Source: Atrichornis clamosus (taxonomy: Eukaryota > Chordata > Aves > Passeriformes > Menuridae). Taken from it: a stretch of DNA of 64,000 nt. The notes beneath the pieces are model-generated. The model was not told where the DNA came from. It did no database searches and saw nothing but the letters and a program-made list of their open reading frames with translations. The position numbers and the translations under genes are program-made. The stretch is taken from the NCBI GenBank assembly GCA_013400975.1, contig WBMZ01000203.1:1-64000 (forward strand), given 5' to 3'. Positions 34,801 through 49,800 of this stretch are shown piece after piece. The first letter of the stretch is position 1. Each line of letters starts with the position of its first letter.

Positions 34801-37800
34801 CACAGGGGACAGTCACTGCCCTGGTCCTGTTGCCATCCCCTGGCTGGGACAGGCCAGGTGCCCTTGGCCTCTTGCCCACCTGGACGCACCTGGCTCATGT
34901 TCAGCTGCTGCTGATCAGCACCCACAGGGCCTTTCCTGCTGGGCACTTTCCAGCCACTCTGCCCCCAACCAGTACAACTGTGGTTGCACTGAGGCACACA
35001 GTGGGACTGCTCCCATGCCTGGAAGCCCTGAGGTCGCAGGAATGGGTGCCAGTGGATTCTCTAAAGCTGCCACCTCAGGAAGTTGCCTCTGCTGGGGCAG
35101 GCTGGGCTGTGGCAGGGACCTGCTGGCTCAGCAGTGCCATTTGTCACTTAGCCTCTTGCAGTGAGGCCTTCCCCCAGGACTGCCGCCCTCCTCCATTTGG
35201 AAACAGGAGCACATAACTAGAGTGGAAAATTTTTTCAGTGCCAGCCTGAGCTGGTAGTTATTGTCCTAGTGTCAAGACGCCACTTAAAGCATTGCTTTAG
35301 TACTATGTCACCTGAAGTATGTGGCAGTGCCACAGGCATGGAGGGAGGGACAGTCACAGCCTGCCTGGGTTACTGTGCAATTCAGCACAGAAAAACACAG
35401 CAGCTGCTGCAGACGCTCAGTGGCTGGACAGGAGGGGATAGAGGACCAGGTAGGAGACTGGGAGGAAGAGAAACACGGCTGCAGACTGCTGAGGTCAGGG
35501 GAGAAAGTGTGAAGGAGAACAGACCCAGGGAGAGGGAAACAGCCATGCTCTGCCTGCTTTGCTGAGCAACGGCTCTGTCAATGAAGGTGATTTCACCTTT
35601 AAACTTCTCTGCAGATGTCTAAATGGGAAAAGAAAGAGCTGAGGTGGGTTGGGGTTTGAGGGCTTGGTCTTTCTCACAGGGAAATCAGAAAAGAGGATTT
35701 TGCTGTCTGCATTTACACAGAGCACAAGACCTTGCAGGATCTGCTATGACTTTCTCTGGTAGGAAATAAAATCCTCTTAGAATGTCAACAGCTGCCATCT
35801 CTAAGGTTGTACTATTCCTTTCATTCCATAGCAGGACATGTTATAGAGCTAATGAACCACTCCCAATTTCCTATCAGCCCCTCTTAGAATCTCTATTCTC
35901 CCTCTCACCCTGTGCAGTCTCCTTTGGTTTTACCAAATGAGTGTTTCCCCATTTATCAAGGGTATAATTAAGTGATTTTCTGCCGCTGGTCAAAGTGCTC
36001 TCCTGGCTTTAGGAGAAGCATACAAGCATAAATGGCTGAGACACATTCAAAATAAAGGCAACTTTAACATGAAATGAACATTCTACTCACCCACATGTGA
36101 AACTGCCCCAGGGCTTAGTTACATGACAAGCAGCACAGAGCAGAGGAATGACTTACAAAAGGTTGTAGCACCTGTGTACACTGAGTTCCACCCTTCAAGG
36201 GTGCTAAGTTCTGCTTTCCCAAAGGCCAGTGAAAGTCATGTATCCAGAATAGCCTTGGGAAGGGCAGGGGGGGCAAGCCCTGGCATCACTGGGACCCTGC
36301 ACGTGCCCCCATGTCCCAGAACCACTGGTGCCATGTCCTTGTGCATGGGCAGGTCTCACTTATCTGTTTTCTGGCCCCACTGCTGCTGTCCCAGGGTTTT
36401 TCCATTTCTCCTCTAAACTTCTCTTCTCCATTCACATGTGCTTTGTCCTGCCATGCTGAGATGCTTTTCCTCAGCCATCAGCAACAGAGCACAGGACCCA
36501 CAGTAAGCTGGGTTGGATTGTTAAGCTATAGCTCAAATACCAGAAGAACTCTTTCCCATTAGTGTGCCAGGGGTTGAGGAGCAGGCAGAATCCAGGAGGA
36601 GGGCCAGGAAGCTGCTACGCAGGACCACGCAGGATGCAAAGAGCCAGCCCCATCCTGCAGAATTCACTGCTGCTGACAGGCCACCCCATCCAGCAGCCTG
36701 CCTGCAGTGCAGCTTCGTTTGCCTCGCTCTACTGACCTGCCCTATGTTGAAAGTCAACGTGATGGCATAATAAAAATTGGAGTTGGCACTTCCTGCATAA
36801 ATCCATAGATGCCACAGAACGGGGAACAGGAAGGAGCAGAAAATGAGCACACATGACAGGATGAAGATGTTCCGGAGGACTGCAAAAGAAAACCAGCTGT
36901 TAAAATGATGTACTACTGAGTAGCCATGGTCACACAACCAGCAATGGTATATTTAGAGTGTGTGCAGGGGGTGAGAGGCACTTGCCAACACATACTTCCC
37001 TCCAATAATCTTTCATAAGTTGCTTTAGTAACTTCCTGGCTAGTGCTTATAAGAAATCCACTGTATTTCCCTTCAAAATAAATACTGCTGCCTTTGCTTC
37101 AGTGTGAAATCCTCATTTATAGTTCTTTCCTTCTAGCTCCTGCTTCCAAACATTCTTTCTTGGATGACTCTGGCTTTTTGGTATCTACACTACAGTAACC
37201 AGCAGTCTGGAAAGGGGCCTTTCCAGCAGGATCCCAATTTGGAGAGTGGAGCATGTTAATCCCTTGCCTCATCAAGCTAATGACAAAGGAAAAAATGAGC
37301 CTGTGGGTCATAGAAAAACAGGTATTTTCTTGGGAGGTGGCAAGGAAATGAAAGCCCCATAAAAGGAGGAATCTCATACAGGCCAAATGCATTGACAGAC
37401 ACGTGACCTCGGGAGGTGCAAGAATCCATTAGTCTGCCTGAGTATGTGTCAGATGGACAAAAACCAAGCACAGTGTTGTCTAAAAGAGCTGGGAATACCA
37501 GGCCAGGAGAGGTTTCGTTTTCTGTGAACTGCTTATGCCTGTCCTTTGGCAGCAGTGTTGCAATCCATCCCAACACCTGTGCTGCTCTGCTTGACTGCAG
37601 CTCAGCCAATGCCCATCACTCTGCAGCTGATGTTTTAAGAGCACTGTCACATCCAAAGCTGTTCACACCTATTTTAAACTTCTTGTTCAGTTGGGCTGTT
37701 CACACACTGTGGGGTGGGAGCATGTGACAGATGACTGCCCCTCTCACTGCATGCTTGGAATGTGCAACTGAACTAGACTGAGCAAGGACTTCTCAGAAGT

Positions 37801-40800
37801 TCATCACCTGCTACAGCTGTGACGTGCTCAGTGACAGCCTGATCCTGATCACAGCTGCTCTGGCCTCAGCTCTCCTGAGTCTGAAGCCAATGGAGCAGAT
37901 GATTTCCAGGTCTCCTGACTCCTGATCATGTCTCCTACAACAGGCAGGTGAGCTCTCCATGAACACACTTGGCCTGGCTTGGAGAAGGCTGCAGTAAAAG
38001 GCCTGGACTACCTGGCAGGGTTGGTCAAAGCAGTTGCTTTAAGCAAGAAATGCCAGGAAAAACAACACTTCCAAATATCCCCATGGAAGCAGGTTCTATA
38101 GACTGAGCCTGAAAATCCACAGGAAGCTCTATGGTGATTTCAAGAGCTGAAGAGGGTCTTTATGAAGCATGTAAGAAAAACTGGACAATTGCTTGGAGTA
38201 ATTCAGTTACTTTTACTCTAAGCAAACAAGCAAATGCAAACCAAAGAACGACTGCAAGGTGCAGCATTTTAAGGCTGGCGGACTCACCAATTGCAAGAGG
38301 ACTGTTCAAGTTACACAGCCTTAAATGGGAGTGAAGCATCTGGAGGATGGATGTACTTCAAATAAGCCACACCCCTTGTGCAGGACTGTAAAAGGTTCTT
38401 ATAAAAGAGTTAATCTTCAGAACAACTTGGAGAGAGGGGGAAGATAAGGTACAAGTGAAAATTCTCTCCTTGATTAATTTCAACCCTGGTCCTAAACACG
38501 TATTAGGGACTGTATCACCAGAGAAAAAAACCCCAAAATCCAGCCTCCTTCTAGACAGCCCAAGGAGGCCATGAGAGACTGTGAACTTGGGCCTGGTTTG
38601 GTTTAGTGGTGACCATTTAGTTTAATTATTTGACAGGCCCTTTCCCATTCCAGATAAAGAATAATAAAGCACAAGGAACTTACATCTGTAAAGGTGGCTC
38701 CAGACTGGAAGGAAGGCCATGTACAGTGCAACATCTCCCACGGTGGGATAGGACTTGAAGATGGAAATGATGGCAATCTGGACAAACATGAAGAACACAG
38801 GGTGCTCCCTGGAAGGGAAAAGAAACAAAGGCTAAGAGGATGCAGCAGGGTCTCTGGAAACTGGAAGTAAGTATCAGCAAGGGCACAAATGTGCTGTGGG
38901 ACACGCTCAAAGAGGCTCCTGCAGCCCTGTTCTCTCCAGACAAGGCTGTGAGTGCTGGATGGGGCAGATGGAGCTGCCCAGCAGAGCAGCAGTGTCACAG
39001 GAGTCACATCTGCCATGGCCTCAGCCAGAAACCTGGGGCCTCACCCAGCACACATTTACACCTGCACATTGGTCACTGCACTGCTCCTCCCCAGCTCTGC
39101 CTTACCAAAAGCAATCAGCACCTCCCCTCCGAAGTGATTTGGGGAAGCCCATAGTTATCCCTCTGGTATCTCTGATGTATCCAGTTCAAGTCAAAGGATA
39201 AGCTCACTGAGAATCCAGGTGTGTTAATGGGTGTTTTAATCAGAAAGAAGTCAATGAAGTCAGATAGGAAAGTCCCCAAGCTTCCACTTTTTTTCTGACA
39301 ATGAAGAACTTGTAGTTCCAGCCAGTTCTTGCTTTCTGACTACAGTGGCTTGTGCCGGCAGGGAGCAGGCACTTCTACAGCCTCCATTTCTGCTCCTTCT
39401 TTTGATGCTTGCAACACAGAGTTCCACTGCAGAGCCCAAGTCACTCTATTTAAGAGGAACAGAGACTGAAACAATGGGAAATGAGGAGGACAGGCCCTGT
39501 TAAAAATCTTTTTCAGGCTTGTAGATCAAGACATCTGACTTCAGCCTTATAAGCTTCCACCGGACAACTTAAGAGTAAAAAAAGTAGCAGAGGAACACAC
39601 TCATACTTACTTTAGCTTTATTGCCAAGGGAATGGTGTAGAAGAACACATTGATTTGAAACACACATACGAAGAAAAGACTGAAGTGTTCAAACATCTCT
39701 GCAAAGAAGTACCAGAAAAGGCCAATATTGGGGGTCAGGTCTGGAACAGAAAGGCTGAAATTTGAAAAGAAAGTAAATTTTTAAATGGTTGTTTCTCACT
39801 GCCCTGTTTCTGTTGCATTAATTAGTCATTGTGTGCTACTGGATGGAGAATCTAAATTGTAAATCCATGAAAAAGAACCCAAAGGGGTGAAAACGTGGAA
39901 AGCAGGTTTAAATCCTGCTGGGGAATCCTTCCCAATGCTCCAGCAGGATTTAAACCATTCCCAAGCAGGCATTTCTCCAGAGAGGAATATTTCATAGCCA
40001 TGGTAGCTCAACAGTCAAATCCATTTCCAATCACTCATGGAAAACATCTCCTGTCTCTAATTTTTGCTGTTATTTATTTAACAGAAGTTGGAGTTGGCTA
40101 ATGGCTGCTTTCCTCCACATATTCTTTCTTTTCTTGCATTGCCAGTAAATCACAGACCCCACACTTCCTGGGTCAGGTAGCGGGGCACCTGTGTGTGATG
40201 GGCAAGAAACAACCTGGGTGGGGAGGGTGGGGCCAGAGACAAAAACACCAGTAAGCATCCTTATACTTACATAAACCCGTAAACAGATGGGATAAAATCC
40301 CAGGAGTTGAGGAGGAAGAAGGAGAGGCAGATGATCACCACCAGGCTGCACAGGTACAGGGATGCATACTGCATGGTGTACAGCCAGAAACTTCTGCTTT
40401 TCAGTTTGATTGGTATGAACTGACGCTGCAAATGAAGCAGAAGCACCTCATCAGGTGGAGAGCCACAAGAAAGCCTGACTGTTCAGAACATCATTTTAAA
40501 TTGATGAAAGAAAGCATCAAACATTGGCACTATGGCACTGGAAGGAGCAGCTTTCAAGCACAATTTGCTTGTTGTTCTTCACTCTAGCCAATTAAGTCTC
40601 ATACACATTGCATGTATTTCCAGAACTGTGCTGAAAATCCAGGAGCAAAGCTGGTCACTTCTGCCTGCAGTGAGTCACGTCTCGTGCACTCGTGTGAGTA
40701 CACACGCAGGTCTAAGATTTACACACCCCTCCTCACAGCTGTACGTCAGACATTTGCAATACTGCACCAGTGCCTGTCTTCTACTGCACAAACCCACCAC

Positions 40801-43800
40801 AGGGGTAACTGAAAGCCCTGCTCCACAATGCCCCATCCCGTGGCACCAGATCCCCACCACACAGCCTGGCTCTCCTGCTCTGCTGAAACCAGGGAAAGAG
40901 GACATCCTATGAGCTCCTAAACACAAAGGAGCCCCTCTCAAAGGCTGCTTCCTCAGACGAAGTCCTGTCACTGCCACATGTCTGTGTCACAAGAAAATCA
41001 CAAGGCCTTGTCATGTAACACGACTTGGGTATCTCACTCCATCAGGTCCCGACTGCCTTGTACAGACAAATACACACAGGGGCCAACACCTTTGGGAATT
41101 GCTCAGCGTTCTGCAGCTCCAGGTCAGTGACATGGCTTTTCCATTTGGTCCTGGGGCTTGCAGTGCCAGGAGATGTGCAGAGAATCTGTCCTGACTGCTG
41201 TGGGCTCTGTAAAGCTTGTTTTCTGTCAGAGTGTGTTTAACATCACTCACTGGGACAGTGTAAGCAAGGTTACCAACAACATGTAACAGGATAGATTGGA
41301 AAGAGCTGGAGAAAAGTCATTTAATTCTGTACAAGTATGCAGGGAAGTTTATTTACAAATTTAGGTAAAAGGACACACACCAACATGATTGCCTGTAAAA
41401 GTTGCAAATTAAGCAATCACATATCAAAACTCTTGTTGTGAATGCAAATGTACAATGCTTGCACTTCACTCCCAACTTACTTTGACAAGTTAAAAGAGAA
41501 CAAATGAGACCAAAATATTAAATATATAAATTATCCTAAAAATCACCAAACTGAAAAAGCCACATTGACTCTGCAGAAGTTCATCTCTTGCAAAGAGTAA
41601 TAGTAATAACATTTCTGAAAAAAAGTAAGAGACATTCATGTCAGAGAAGAAAATGAATTAGAATTGACTCCCATTCTGTTTGGAAGCTCAGAGATTTGAG
41701 AATAGGCTATAATGTAGTTAAGATTAGCAATAAAATCATGATCAGAAGCAACCAAGAAAGACTGGTGAAACACACAACAGCAGGATTTCAGAATGATAAT
41801 AATTTCAAATACTAGTAATTATCACAAAGTGATCTGTGAAGTGAACTGAGCCTCTGCTGGCATCACAGCTTCACCTTGCTCCCACAGCAGAATAAAATTA
41901 GCAAGGTCAGTCTTGGTGGAATTTGGAAGCCCTGTTAATGGAGAGGGAGAAAGGACGACCAGCCTCTTTCCAGAATATGCCTTTTGCCATTGAACACCAA
42001 ATCAGCATTTTTTAACTTCCCCAGGTCTAAACCCCTCATTGCTACTCATGTGACACAAGGAACTACATTTATTTTGGGCAAGCTAACCACCACTCATTCT
42101 GTAGGGCGACTTCCTGCTCCCTTCTCTCCACACACAGGCATTCCCATACAGGTTTCAAACTTGCCTTGGCTTGAGGAGAGTCACTCTTTCTCAAACTCTG
42201 CACTTGCCTGACTCCTCACTCAGTAGCCAAGGACTGTCCCCGCACAGCTACAAGAAGACAACAGGTACCAAGAGTAGAAATCATCTACCTGTAGAAGGTA
42301 AAGGAGTGCTGGAGCAAACAGTGTGAGAGGGTAGAGTGACTGGTATGTTGCTAAGGCCAGGAACACAGCACTGAGGAAGGCACTACCTGCAAAGAAAAAA
42401 AATGTTCATTTACAAGGAACTTTTACTATAAACAGCTATACAGACAGGAAATCCAAATGGGAAGAAACACATAACCCTCTGCAGGGGAGTCACAAACTCC
42501 ACTTAAAGGAGTTTATAGCAGAATGTATCCTGGAGTGTGTTCTCTTGCTAACGGAGATGAGCTGAATGGAGAATGACTCACTCCATAACAAGAAACCACT
42601 GGCTGGTTTATCTCTCGTGTCACTCACATACAGAAAGAGATTAATATAATTCAGTCTATGTAAAGACCATGCTGGCTGCTGTTAATGAATGGGAATTCAT
42701 TCACTGAAGTCACCTCTGCATGTAAGAGCAAGCAAAATCTGCAGCTGAAGGAATGAAGTGGTATTAGCCCTGCTTTACTGATACCAAAGCTGAGGCATAG
42801 AAAGGATTGGCACAGCTTTTCCAAGTGGTCTCAGAATAAGAATGCCTTTTTTGAGGAAGCTTTATTTGAGGTGTCTCAGATTGAGCTCAGTGCTGAATAC
42901 TCACATTTCTCAACTATCAATAATGGAAATTAAGTTAAAAAGATCTCAGGTTTAACAATAAAAATACAAGCACCCAGTGCAGTAGCCTGGTTATAGCTAC
43001 AGACCTTATGGAAGTTCTCTGTGAGAACACAGCTCAGACAGAAAGAGCCCTAACTCAGTGCACTGAAGCAGCTGCCAGCCTGTAACAGCCAACATTCAGA
43101 GAGCTCCTCCCTGTTTCCTCCTCTGAAAGAGAAAAGTACAGGGTTACCTGGTGATGAGCCTCTCCTCTACACAGCCCTGAGAGGAACCTCCCTATCCTGT
43201 ATTTTATCAAGTGCTCAATTCTGCACAGATCTAAAGAAGTGATTCCCAAAAATCAGTCATAACCTGGTATCCTCTTTGCCCGTTTTAAACCCCAGACTGC
43301 CACACTCCCAGTCAGAGAGAAACCATGAGACAGCCACTACGGTTTTGTCTACTACCAAACTATTGGTCTTAGGGTACAGTTAAAAGTCAGTTTAACTAAA
43401 CAGACCCTACTTATTTACTACTGCAAATGCTTTTAAATGAAAACCCCTCCTGACTCAGTCAGCCAATAATTACAGAAGAACTTTCTTTTGGAAACACTAA
43501 TAAAAACTACCTATATCAACTTTCTTCTGTAGTGCCTGGGTCTGGGCCCTGCTGGAGACAAAGGATCAGACTGACTTTTTTGTCTGATCCAGCAGAGAAC
43601 TCCTAAAACTGAGGGGACCAGTACAAATCATATATGCTAAAAGATTTTAGCACTGGGGAGTAATGAAAGAAAGAGAAAGCTGGCATTATGTACAAAATGA
43701 ATGAAACAGTGATTCTGACATAATCTACTCAGCTGGGCTGGTTGGCACCTTTCCTTACTGCTTCTGCTCCCTCAAAGCTCAATTAGTTAATTTCAAACCA

Positions 43801-46800
43801 TGTTTACAACTGTGAGTGAAAGCCAAATAATAGCTGTAGGCAAATGCTTGCTTTTGAACAGAAGTTCAAGGATAAGCTTTGAATATAAATTGTGTACAAC
43901 ACTTTAAAAGCATATTCATGTACAAACGAAGAGCAACAAAGCTCTTATGTCCTGCAACACACAGACCCCAGAAAACTATTTGAAGCCAATCAGGAAAAGC
44001 AGTCAGTTTTTAGAGATGAAACTCCTGGGTACATTGAGATAAAAGTAAGTTTTCACTTGACTATAAAGTCTCTTGATCTCATGAATTCATATAGAACTTT
44101 GACCTTGTTCCAGTCCTGTTTCTGCTGTGTTTCACTGAGATCTTTACAGCAATCATATCTGTAAAGTTTCCCCAGGATTTAACTTTTGCTACATTTCTAA
44201 TCTTTTTAGAAGGTCATAAAGAACCCTTTTTCCTTCATTGTGTTACCTTTTATTGTAGCTAAAATGAAGAATGCAATGACAGAGTTGCTGATGGCACAGG
44301 TGGACTTTGCCACACAAGACATCACAGTGTAGGGGTTTAACAGGTAGCTGAAAAAGAGCAAAGCTTGGGTTACATTCAAAGGAGACAGCATCTAATTAAA
44401 GAGATGTTCAAAGAAAAAAAGATGCACTTTGCCTTTTCTTTTTGTTTATTTACATTTGATGGGATCCTCTCACCAGCAAATTAACTCAGCTGAATAGGTT
44501 CTTCAATGTGAAGCAAAAACCAGACCTTTAGATGGCAGCCTTGGACACATGGGCCACAGGGAGCCCACTGCAGAAATGACACATTGGGAAGACGTCCAAA
44601 ATGCAATTTCAGGCCTAGAAAACGGCTAAAAATGTTTCTTGCTTTGCAGAAACATTTTACAGTTATCCAGTCAGATCCAAGATTGCTGGGTCCAAAAAAA
44701 CCTTTTTCTGCTACTCACATCTACTGCTTCTGAAGAAGGAAAAGAAGAAAACACGATGGAAACAAATCTGAGGCATGAGCAGAGTTTCCCACAACCCAAG
44801 TGCACCAGTCTCCTCCTGTGGCAGAGCAATCATTTATGTTCACCATGGCACCATCTGAGCACAAAACCTGCCAGCTATGCAAGACTGGCATATTTTAATT
44901 GGAATTATAGAAAAATTCTGAACAACTTTACATTCCAGAATGCAGCCACTTTTGGAAAGGAGAATGACAATAATCTCATTTACTAGGTTCAGAGCACAGA
45001 AAAAGGTTTGTAAGGACTACCAATACAGTAAGTATGATAATGTACCGATCAGCCTTGCCAGTAACTAAATTATTCATCAGTGTCAGTAGAAAAATGATTT
45101 CCTAATTTTCTTTTTATTTTCCTACTTCTCTGAGCCCCAGTCTGTCTTTTGCAGTATTTCCAGAGGGCCAGCCTATAGCAGAACAGGTACAATTTAATGC
45201 CAACTCTGCTGTGGCAATGTGCAAACCAGTCTGCAATTGACCCACTTTACCCTTCTTGCCATAGGCAATGTGCCATTTAAAAAATTCATATGAAAATAAG
45301 AAAAAATTGACAACTTATCTAATGGAGAATTCTCTCTGATACAGAATAATTCAGATAATTTCTTTGTATCAAAATGTCAATGAAAAAAATAATTCTGTAG
45401 CATTAGGTACCTTGCTTATATATTATTTATTTTAGTTGAAGCCTTACTGAAATAAAAAAATGTTTAGTATACAGAGGAACACCAAGACATGAAATTCATA
45501 AGATGACAACATGAAAGTATCTTTTAACTGTTATAAGCAATTTGGGATATTCAAAATGTGATATTCAGGAAGCTGCTCAAAAATTCCTCTAACTTTACTG
45601 AAAAGACACCAGTTGGAAGGCATAGAATCAATTTTGGTTAACATTATCATACAGGCAAAATAAATGGGAATGTGATCTGTGCAGACACAATGTTCTTGTT
45701 ACCAAACTAATGACCTTATGCTACTGAGCCTATTTTGAAGGGCCTGAGTGAATTTACTTATTGGCAACAAACATGTGCAAATTCATCTGCTTTTCACTTT
45801 TAAACTGAGTATGCAGGGCCAAAAGGAAATTCACAATTTCTGGGGAAAAAAAACCCCAACCCTTGACAGACTTTGAAGCCCCAAATGAGACAAACCCCAA
45901 AGGGAGCTGAAGAACCAAAGCAGCCCACTGCACCTACAAGAGCAATACTTACAATAGTGCTACCTTGAGGGGGATGTAGTGCATCTCCATGGGTGTCTGG
46001 ATGAGTTCAGCCACATCTGGTGCGTATTTATCCAGTTCTATTAGGAGCTTCTGCTTTTTGAACTGAACAAGGGAGAATGATCAAAGACTGTCAGAAAAGG
46101 AAAGTCATTATTTTGTATTACTTGTGTTATTCTATTTCATGTTACTCAGCCAATTACCCGGGGTTTCTATTACTGTAGAGCGTATCCAAGCCACTGGTGT
46201 GAGCTAAAACTTATGTTATGTGAGAAGCTGTAGAGAACAAAAAACCCCTCTCTCTTCTCAAATACTTAACAACTGAAGTTAGAGTCAGGAGGAAGTAGAT
46301 GATCTCTACTCGTCTGAACTTCCTTAATTACCTACGTCTAGCCCTTGACACAGCTAACAGTGAATTCACCACACCAGAGTTCAACACTCTCAATCTTCCC
46401 AACACCTCTCTGGATCTCTAATGAAAAGATGACTTTATAAATTCACTGTTCAACACACAAGCCCCTGAAAACCCAAGACTCCTAAGTTTGAAGTCTTTGT
46501 TATTTTGAAGATGAACACCTCTATGACAAATCTTTCTTTAACCTCTCTAGTTCTACAAGGCTCTCTATGGAGACAAAGGAGAAATCTGAAATATGAACCG
46601 ACTGAACTATGTTATGGTGAGACAGAAGGACAGAGATGCTGGCAGTAAATTCTCAACAAGCAAAGTAACTCACATGTGGAATCTTTACATGCCTGCAGTT
46701 CTACCCTGAGTTATTTCCTTGACCTCAAATTCAGAGGACAAGGAACACAGCTTGATGAAACACCACAAAGATGCTGTAGAAAATGTACTCTCCCCGTTGA

Positions 46801-49800
46801 TTTTGATACTGCATCCCTGCCCCTCTGAAATTGCAGAAAGCACAGACAGCATTGCTTGCACAAAATGTTCTTTAAGCTACTTATGAGAGAGATGGGAGGA
46901 ATCACTCACCTCCAAATACATGCACTTATAATTTGAAGGCAACAAGTAGTATTTGATGTCAGACTTTCACCACACTCACTGGAATGATTTATGTCACCTC
47001 AGAACCATCAGAAGATTTCATCCCTTCCTTTATACGTTTCTAGTCTGTGTATTACCTCATGCTGTGTGCAAAAACACCCTCTCCAGGGTATAACATCCAG
47101 GCTGTAGAAGATTGTACGCTACTGTGATCATCATTCACAATGTGTAGCTACAGACACTAATTTGCTTCACACTGTTATAGTGCCACAACAAAACTAAACA
47201 TGCCTCAGTTGTTTACCACATTCAGTCCTCATGTTTGTTTATCATTAAAACATGATCAGATTTACTACAACAGGCACTTGACACTGCATCCTCTGGCACG
47301 TCTTTTCTTTGGTCCGAGATAATTATGTTTGCTGTGAGAAGAGGACCAGTAACACTGGGAAGTCAGCTTACCACAACTTTGTTGAAGTCCTGGATTGCCA
47401 AGTAAAGGGCAACAGCAGTTAGCACATCAGTTATCTAAAAAAAGCAACGAATAAACTGATTGTAAGCAAAATAAACAAATGGAGAAAAAAAGATACTGGT
47501 CGGTATTTAACAGAACCTCTGATCTGACTTAGCTCATGGGAAGAAAACAAGTTTTAAAAATACTGGATGGCTGATTTGTACAGTGCCCTCACACACCACC
47601 ATGTCACCTTGAAGGCATGAGCTGTATCAAAGATATTGATATTAATAAAACAGGAGAATGGGGAATTAAGAGGAAAGAAATTGTTCATGGAAAGAAGCAT
47701 GTGAGTATAAGAGAGAATCACTGGTGTAGTTAGAGCACAGCAACACTGGGGCAGTGCCCAGCTGGTTAAACCCACCTGGCTGCCAGTGCATCATGAGGTG
47801 CCTTGAGCTATGCCAGCCTGCCCAGGCAGCAGTACAGGCACCTGAACAACCAGCACTAGCCGAAGGCAGATGGCTGTTGGCTCTGCACAAGCCCTGCCTG
47901 GCAGGGACCTGAGGACAGAGGCTCCACTGAGTGACATGTGCAGCCAGCTATACTGTGGATGTTACAGGCCTGGGTGCAAAGAGATTTCAGTTTCCTGACA
48001 AGTGTCTGTGTGAAAGCAAGGCTTTCTCAAGGACGCTGCAGGAAAACAATTTAGAAGTACTGTAAACTATGGTCTTGTTATGAGACCAAAGAAGAAAATA
48101 CATGAGGTAAGAGTTACTGGGTCCAGCCAATACCTCTGGGGGGTGGCTGGTCAGTGAACCAATGACCTTATGTTAGTCCAGCGTGCTAAGGTATGTAAGC
48201 ACCTTTGTAAATATAATAAAGAGGTCAGTTTTCCAACTACATAAGACCGTCTGTGTCGTTGGTGCCCAGGCTCGCTAGCGACACTATACTGTCCTGAATT
48301 ATGCAGAACAACACGACGAACAATTTACAAGACACATTGGGGGGATGAACCCATTTGTGGCTCCTTGCAGGTCTGGGCTTTGGCAGAGAGAAACAGCAGT
48401 GTAGGGATTAGGCTGAGGGGACAAAGTACTTTGTTACCTGTAAGAGATAACCTTTGAAATCTGAAATAAAATGACACCTTCCTATCCCTCTGCAGAGATA
48501 ACTACGTAAGTAAGAACTCACAAAAAAGAAGGAATATGTACAAGAAGGGAAAAGCTGGAATGTGGGTTTGTGCAGACAAAGCTGTCTTTCTAAATAAACT
48601 GTGAGCTCAGCAGGAATCTGAGCTACAGAGAGGCTGAAGGTCCCCAGTTCCTGCAGGACTGAATGGAAAGTCACATTCAGCATTTCCCTGAATGGGACCT
48701 TTCACAAGGAACTTTCCAGGAGCACTTACCATGAACACCAGTTCAGCATATTCAATCAGGAAATGAAAGAGATAGATTATCAGCGGGGTCTGAAAGAGAG
48801 CAGATTGGAAATCCATGTCAAATAGTGTCCAGACAAAATACTGGTGATTTGATGAGACAAATTACAAGAGTTGAGTAGTACTACAAGACACTGCCAAAGG
48901 TAATTTTCTTTGGCCCCTTCCCCAACGCTGATATAGCAGAGCAAAGTGATCAATCAAAGCACACTTACTGGCATTTTTCCTTGCAAAGTTCTCAGTTCAC
49001 TTTATAAAACACACCATCAACTCTGAAAATTGTGTTCTATTCCAACTCTTGAATTCTACTACTACAGTGGTAGATTTACAATAGAAAGCATACAAAGATC
49101 AGCTTTAAAAAGTTTTTTTCTAGAGAATCTATTTTTTCAGGTTGTCTGCAGGTACTTTTTAAAGATTTCCTACATAGCTGGTTCCACTGTTGAACCTGTT
49201 GTTTAGATGAGTCTTTTATAATGCAAAAAGAATAAAGCATGTTAAAAATATATAAAGCTGCAGGGTTACAGTCCTATCATCCTCTTACTCCCATAGCTTT
49301 TCCCTTCTAGGGTAAGAGGAAAACCATGTTTCTGAATTATTCCCATCACACAAAAGCTTAGTCTGAAGTACTGTATTTACATGCTGCAAATTCAGTCTTC
49401 ACTATGAGAAAATAGATTTCTTTTTAAATACTTTAAAAATTACGTGATGGTCTGAATAAGCATGGGGAAATATTTCACGGTCTGGGAGAAATTCTGTCTA
49501 AAGAAGTAGAATTTATTGAAAAGAAACCAGTTTTCAGAGGATACCAAATACCTGCTTCACTCCAGGTGACACAATGTATGAGCGTACCTTCCTATCAATA
49601 AGAACACTTGAGGGCACAAAACCCCACAGGTGACTAAGTGCTTTTGTAGGAACGAGGTGTTTTCAAGACAGGAATAAATAAACTGCATGCTTGTGCCAGA
49701 ATTAGGATTTCTGCAAATGTAGATACTGCAGATGCTGTTACCCAGTAAATTGTATCAGACTCACAGTGACACGGTGTCCCTGCTCCAGCTTCTGCTGACA

